Program-made: the position numbers and the translations under genes | Shown here: in pieces, positions 62,347 through 64,000 of the stretch | Layout: every line of letters starts with the position of its first letter | How positions within the stretch are numbered: position 1 is the stretch's first letter | Source of the DNA: Weeksellaceae bacterium | GTDB taxonomy: Bacteria > Bacteroidota > Bacteroidia > Flavobacteriales > Weeksellaceae | Direction: 5' to 3' | Length of the DNA stretch: 64,000 nt | NCBI GenBank assembly: GCA_019459455.1 | Contig: JAIBEX010000011.1 | Location: 1 to 64,000 of the forward strand | The notes under the pieces: model-generated | Database searches by the model: none | The model's input: only the letters and a program-made list of their open reading frames with translations | Told to the model about the DNA's origin: nothing

Positions 62347-64000
62347 TTACAGTTTACCCTTTAAAAACCTGGCCGTATGGGACTTCTTATCTTTGATCAG
62401 GTCTTCCGGGGTACCGGCGAAGACGAGTTCGCCACCGTGTTTTCCCGCATCCGGGCCAATGTCCAGAATATAGTCGGCAGATTTAATGATGTCAGGCTGG
62501 TGTTCAATGACGATTACCGAATGTCCGAGTTCGATCAGCGCCTGAAGGGAAACAAGGAGTTTATTGATATCGTGAAAATGAAGCCCGGTGGAAGGTTCAT
62601 CAAAGATAAACAGTGTTTTATCGGTTGTGTATCCTTTTACAAGGAAAGAAGCAAGTTTGATCCGCTGCGCCTCACCACCCGAAAGGGTAGAGGAGCTTTG
62701 TCCCAACTGCAGGTAACCCAGCCCAACATCCTGCAGCGGCTGTATTTTGGTTACAATTTTATTCTCTTTATTGTCCTTGAAGAATTCCAGTGCCTCGTCA
62801 ACCGTCATGTGCAGGATGTCGGAGATGTTTTTGTCATCGAATTTCACTTCCAGGATTTCGCTTTTGAACCGTGTTCCTTTGCAGCTTTCACATTCAAGCT
62901 CTATATCGGCCATAAACTGCATGGATACATTGATTACCCCTTCGCCCTTGCACTCTTCGCATCTTCCGCCATCCACATTAAATGAAAAGTGTTTCGTCTT
63001 GTAACCCATCATCTTGGACAGTTTCTGCTTCGTAAAAAGCTCCCGGATGTCATCATAGGCTTTCAGATAGGTCACCGGGTTGGAACGTGAAGATTTTCCA
63101 ATCGGATTCTGGTCGATGAGTTCTATATTTTTTACCAGTTTTTTCGGGAATTCAACACTGTCGTAATCACCCTTCTTACCGCCCATGCCTAACTGGATCT
63201 GGATTTCGTTGGTCACGATTTCCTTCATGAGCGTGGATTTTCCGGAACCGGAAACGCCGGAAATGACCACCAGACTTTCCAGTGGAATTGTGAGGTCGAT
63301 ATTTTTGAGGTTATTCTCCCTCGCCCCTTTGACCTCAATAAACTCCTTCGGTTTTCTGCGCTTGGCCGGTGTCTTAATCTCCAATTTTCCTGTCAGATAT
63401 TGTGCAGTAAGCGAATCTGCATTTTTAAGTTCATCAAAATGTCCCGCGAAAACCAGTTCTCCACCCAGGTAGCCCGCTTCCGGGCCAATGTCGATGATAT
63501 AATCCGCAGCTTTCATCACATCCTCATCATGTTCCACTACAATCACCGTATTTCCCAGGTCCCTGAGGCTTTTCAGTACCAGTATGAGGTTTTCAGTGTC
63601 CTTGGAATGGAGACCGATAGAAGGTTCATCCAGAATGTAAATGGAACCCACCAGCGAGCTTCCAAGGCTGGTGGCCAGGTTGATCCGCTGGCTCTCCCCG
63701 CCGGAAAGCGTATTTGAAGTCCGGTTCAGGGTCAGATAGCCAAGTCCCACCTTATCCAGGAATTCAAGGCGGGTGGTGATTTCGTACAACAGCCTTTTTG
63801 CAATGTCGGCATCGTGTTGGGTCAGTTTTAAAGATTTTATGAGCGGGAGAAGTTCATCCAGCGGCAGGTCAATCATGGACTGAATGTTGTGGCCGTCCAC
63901 TTTCACCCATTGGGTCTCTTCGCGCAAACGAAGGCCCTCGCAGGTAGGACACAGGGTTTTTCCGCGGTAACGGGAAAGCATAACACGGTACTGAATCTTG
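62347..64000 (-). CDS. uvrA: Excinuclease ABC subunit A, partial (N-terminus outside the window)
   Basis: About 551 C-terminal residues of a protein usually near 940. It has TLSGGESQRINLATSLGSS and TLSGGEAQRIKLASFLV (two ABC signatures), a second Walker A GVSGSGKST, and the zinc finger CEECKGEGVINVSMQFMADIELECESC. It recognises bulky DNA damage with UvrB. The gene runs off the right edge. Confidence 0.97.
   Translation of the reverse strand, partial: KIQYRVMLSRYRGKTLCPTCEGLRLREETQWVKVDGHNIQSMIDLPLDELLPLIKSLKLTQHDADIAKRLLYEITTRLEFLDKVGLGYLTLNRTSNTLSGGESQRINLATSLGSSLVGSIYILDEPSIGLHSKDTENLILVLKSLRDLGNTVIVVEHDEDVMKAADYIIDIGPEAGYLGGELVFAGHFDELKNADSLTAQYLTGKLEIKTPAKRRKPKEFIEVKGARENNLKNIDLTIPLESLVVISGVSGSGKSTLMKEIVTNEIQIQLGMGGKKGDYDSVEFPKKLVKNIELIDQNPIGKSSRSNPVTYLKAYDDIRELFTKQKLSKMMGYKTKHFSFNVDGGRCEECKGEGVINVSMQFMADIELECESCKGTRFKSEILEVKFDDKNISDILHMTVDEALEFFKDNKENKIVTKIQPLQDVGLGYLQLGQSSSTLSGGEAQRIKLASFLVKGYTTDKTLFIFDEPSTGLHFHDINKLLVSLQALIELGHSVIVIEHQPDIIKSADYILDIGPDAGKHGGELVFAGTPEDLIKDKKSHTARFLKGKL

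Overview
The window looks like chromosomal DNA of a Bacteroidota bacterium of the Flavobacteriia, most like the Chryseobacterium/Weeksellaceae group. This is inferred from two secreted enzymes with C-terminal type IX secretion (T9SS) sorting domains, repeated TAnnTTTG promoter boxes just before start codons, a DUF7935 protein, the pdhA-pdhC arrangement and moderate GC with AT-rich spacers. I see no transposase, integrase, phage block, CRISPR array or rRNA. The left edge carries a 20-C homopolymer. The right edge cuts uvrA.

Layout. 130-2110: a helix-hairpin-helix protein, an alpha/beta hydrolase and a TerC membrane protein. 2155-9814: aromatic amino acid catabolism, mostly on the minus strand (flavin reductase-like protein, fumarylacetoacetase, a small exported protein, 4-hydroxyphenylpyruvate dioxygenase, a CoA-transferase, homogentisate dioxygenase), interrupted by two AT-rich plus-strand membrane-protein genes. 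9932-11728: an XRE regulator with repeated operator-like half-sites and a second TerC. 12079-17926 (plus): M14 peptidase, amino acid permease, NlpC/P60 lipoprotein, dapD and two overlapping glycosyltransferases. 17961-25951 (minus): secreted M28 peptidase, the thrS-infC-rpmI-rplT translation operon, small stress or unknown genes and an acyl-CoA dehydrogenase. 26139-34038: secreted endonuclease I, MATE exporter, sigma-54-type response regulator, YggS, and a compact 7TM protein/histidine kinase/LuxR regulator operon. 34193-37382: sirtuin, DUF72, an unknown protein, PfpI and DUF892. 37511-41211: copper-type P-ATPase, HMA-AraC regulator and thioesterase. 41421-45234: aldo/keto reductase, DUF4153, BlaI-like regulator and PAP2. 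45342-51969: pyruvate dehydrogenase E1alpha and E2, a LolD-like ATPase, radC, two poorly known proteins and DUF7935. 51988-55531: soluble and membrane pyrophosphatases. 55600-64000: aminotransferase, M28 lipoprotein, a multicopper oxidase fused to an outer-membrane-like domain, tRNA-Arg(CCU), CPBP protease and partial uvrA.

The most unusual content is architectural. A sodium/proton-pumping pyrophosphatase ends in a peptidoglycan-binding OmpA domain. A multicopper oxidase has two heavy-metal-binding modules in front and a CopB-like barrel behind. A copper ATPase carries four tandem heavy-metal-binding modules beside an AraC regulator with its own CxxC metal domain. Together the last two suggest a two-membrane copper detoxification scheme. 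A BlaI-like regulator also has an A10 tract whose one-base-shorter frame ends exactly in an ATGA overlap with the next gene.
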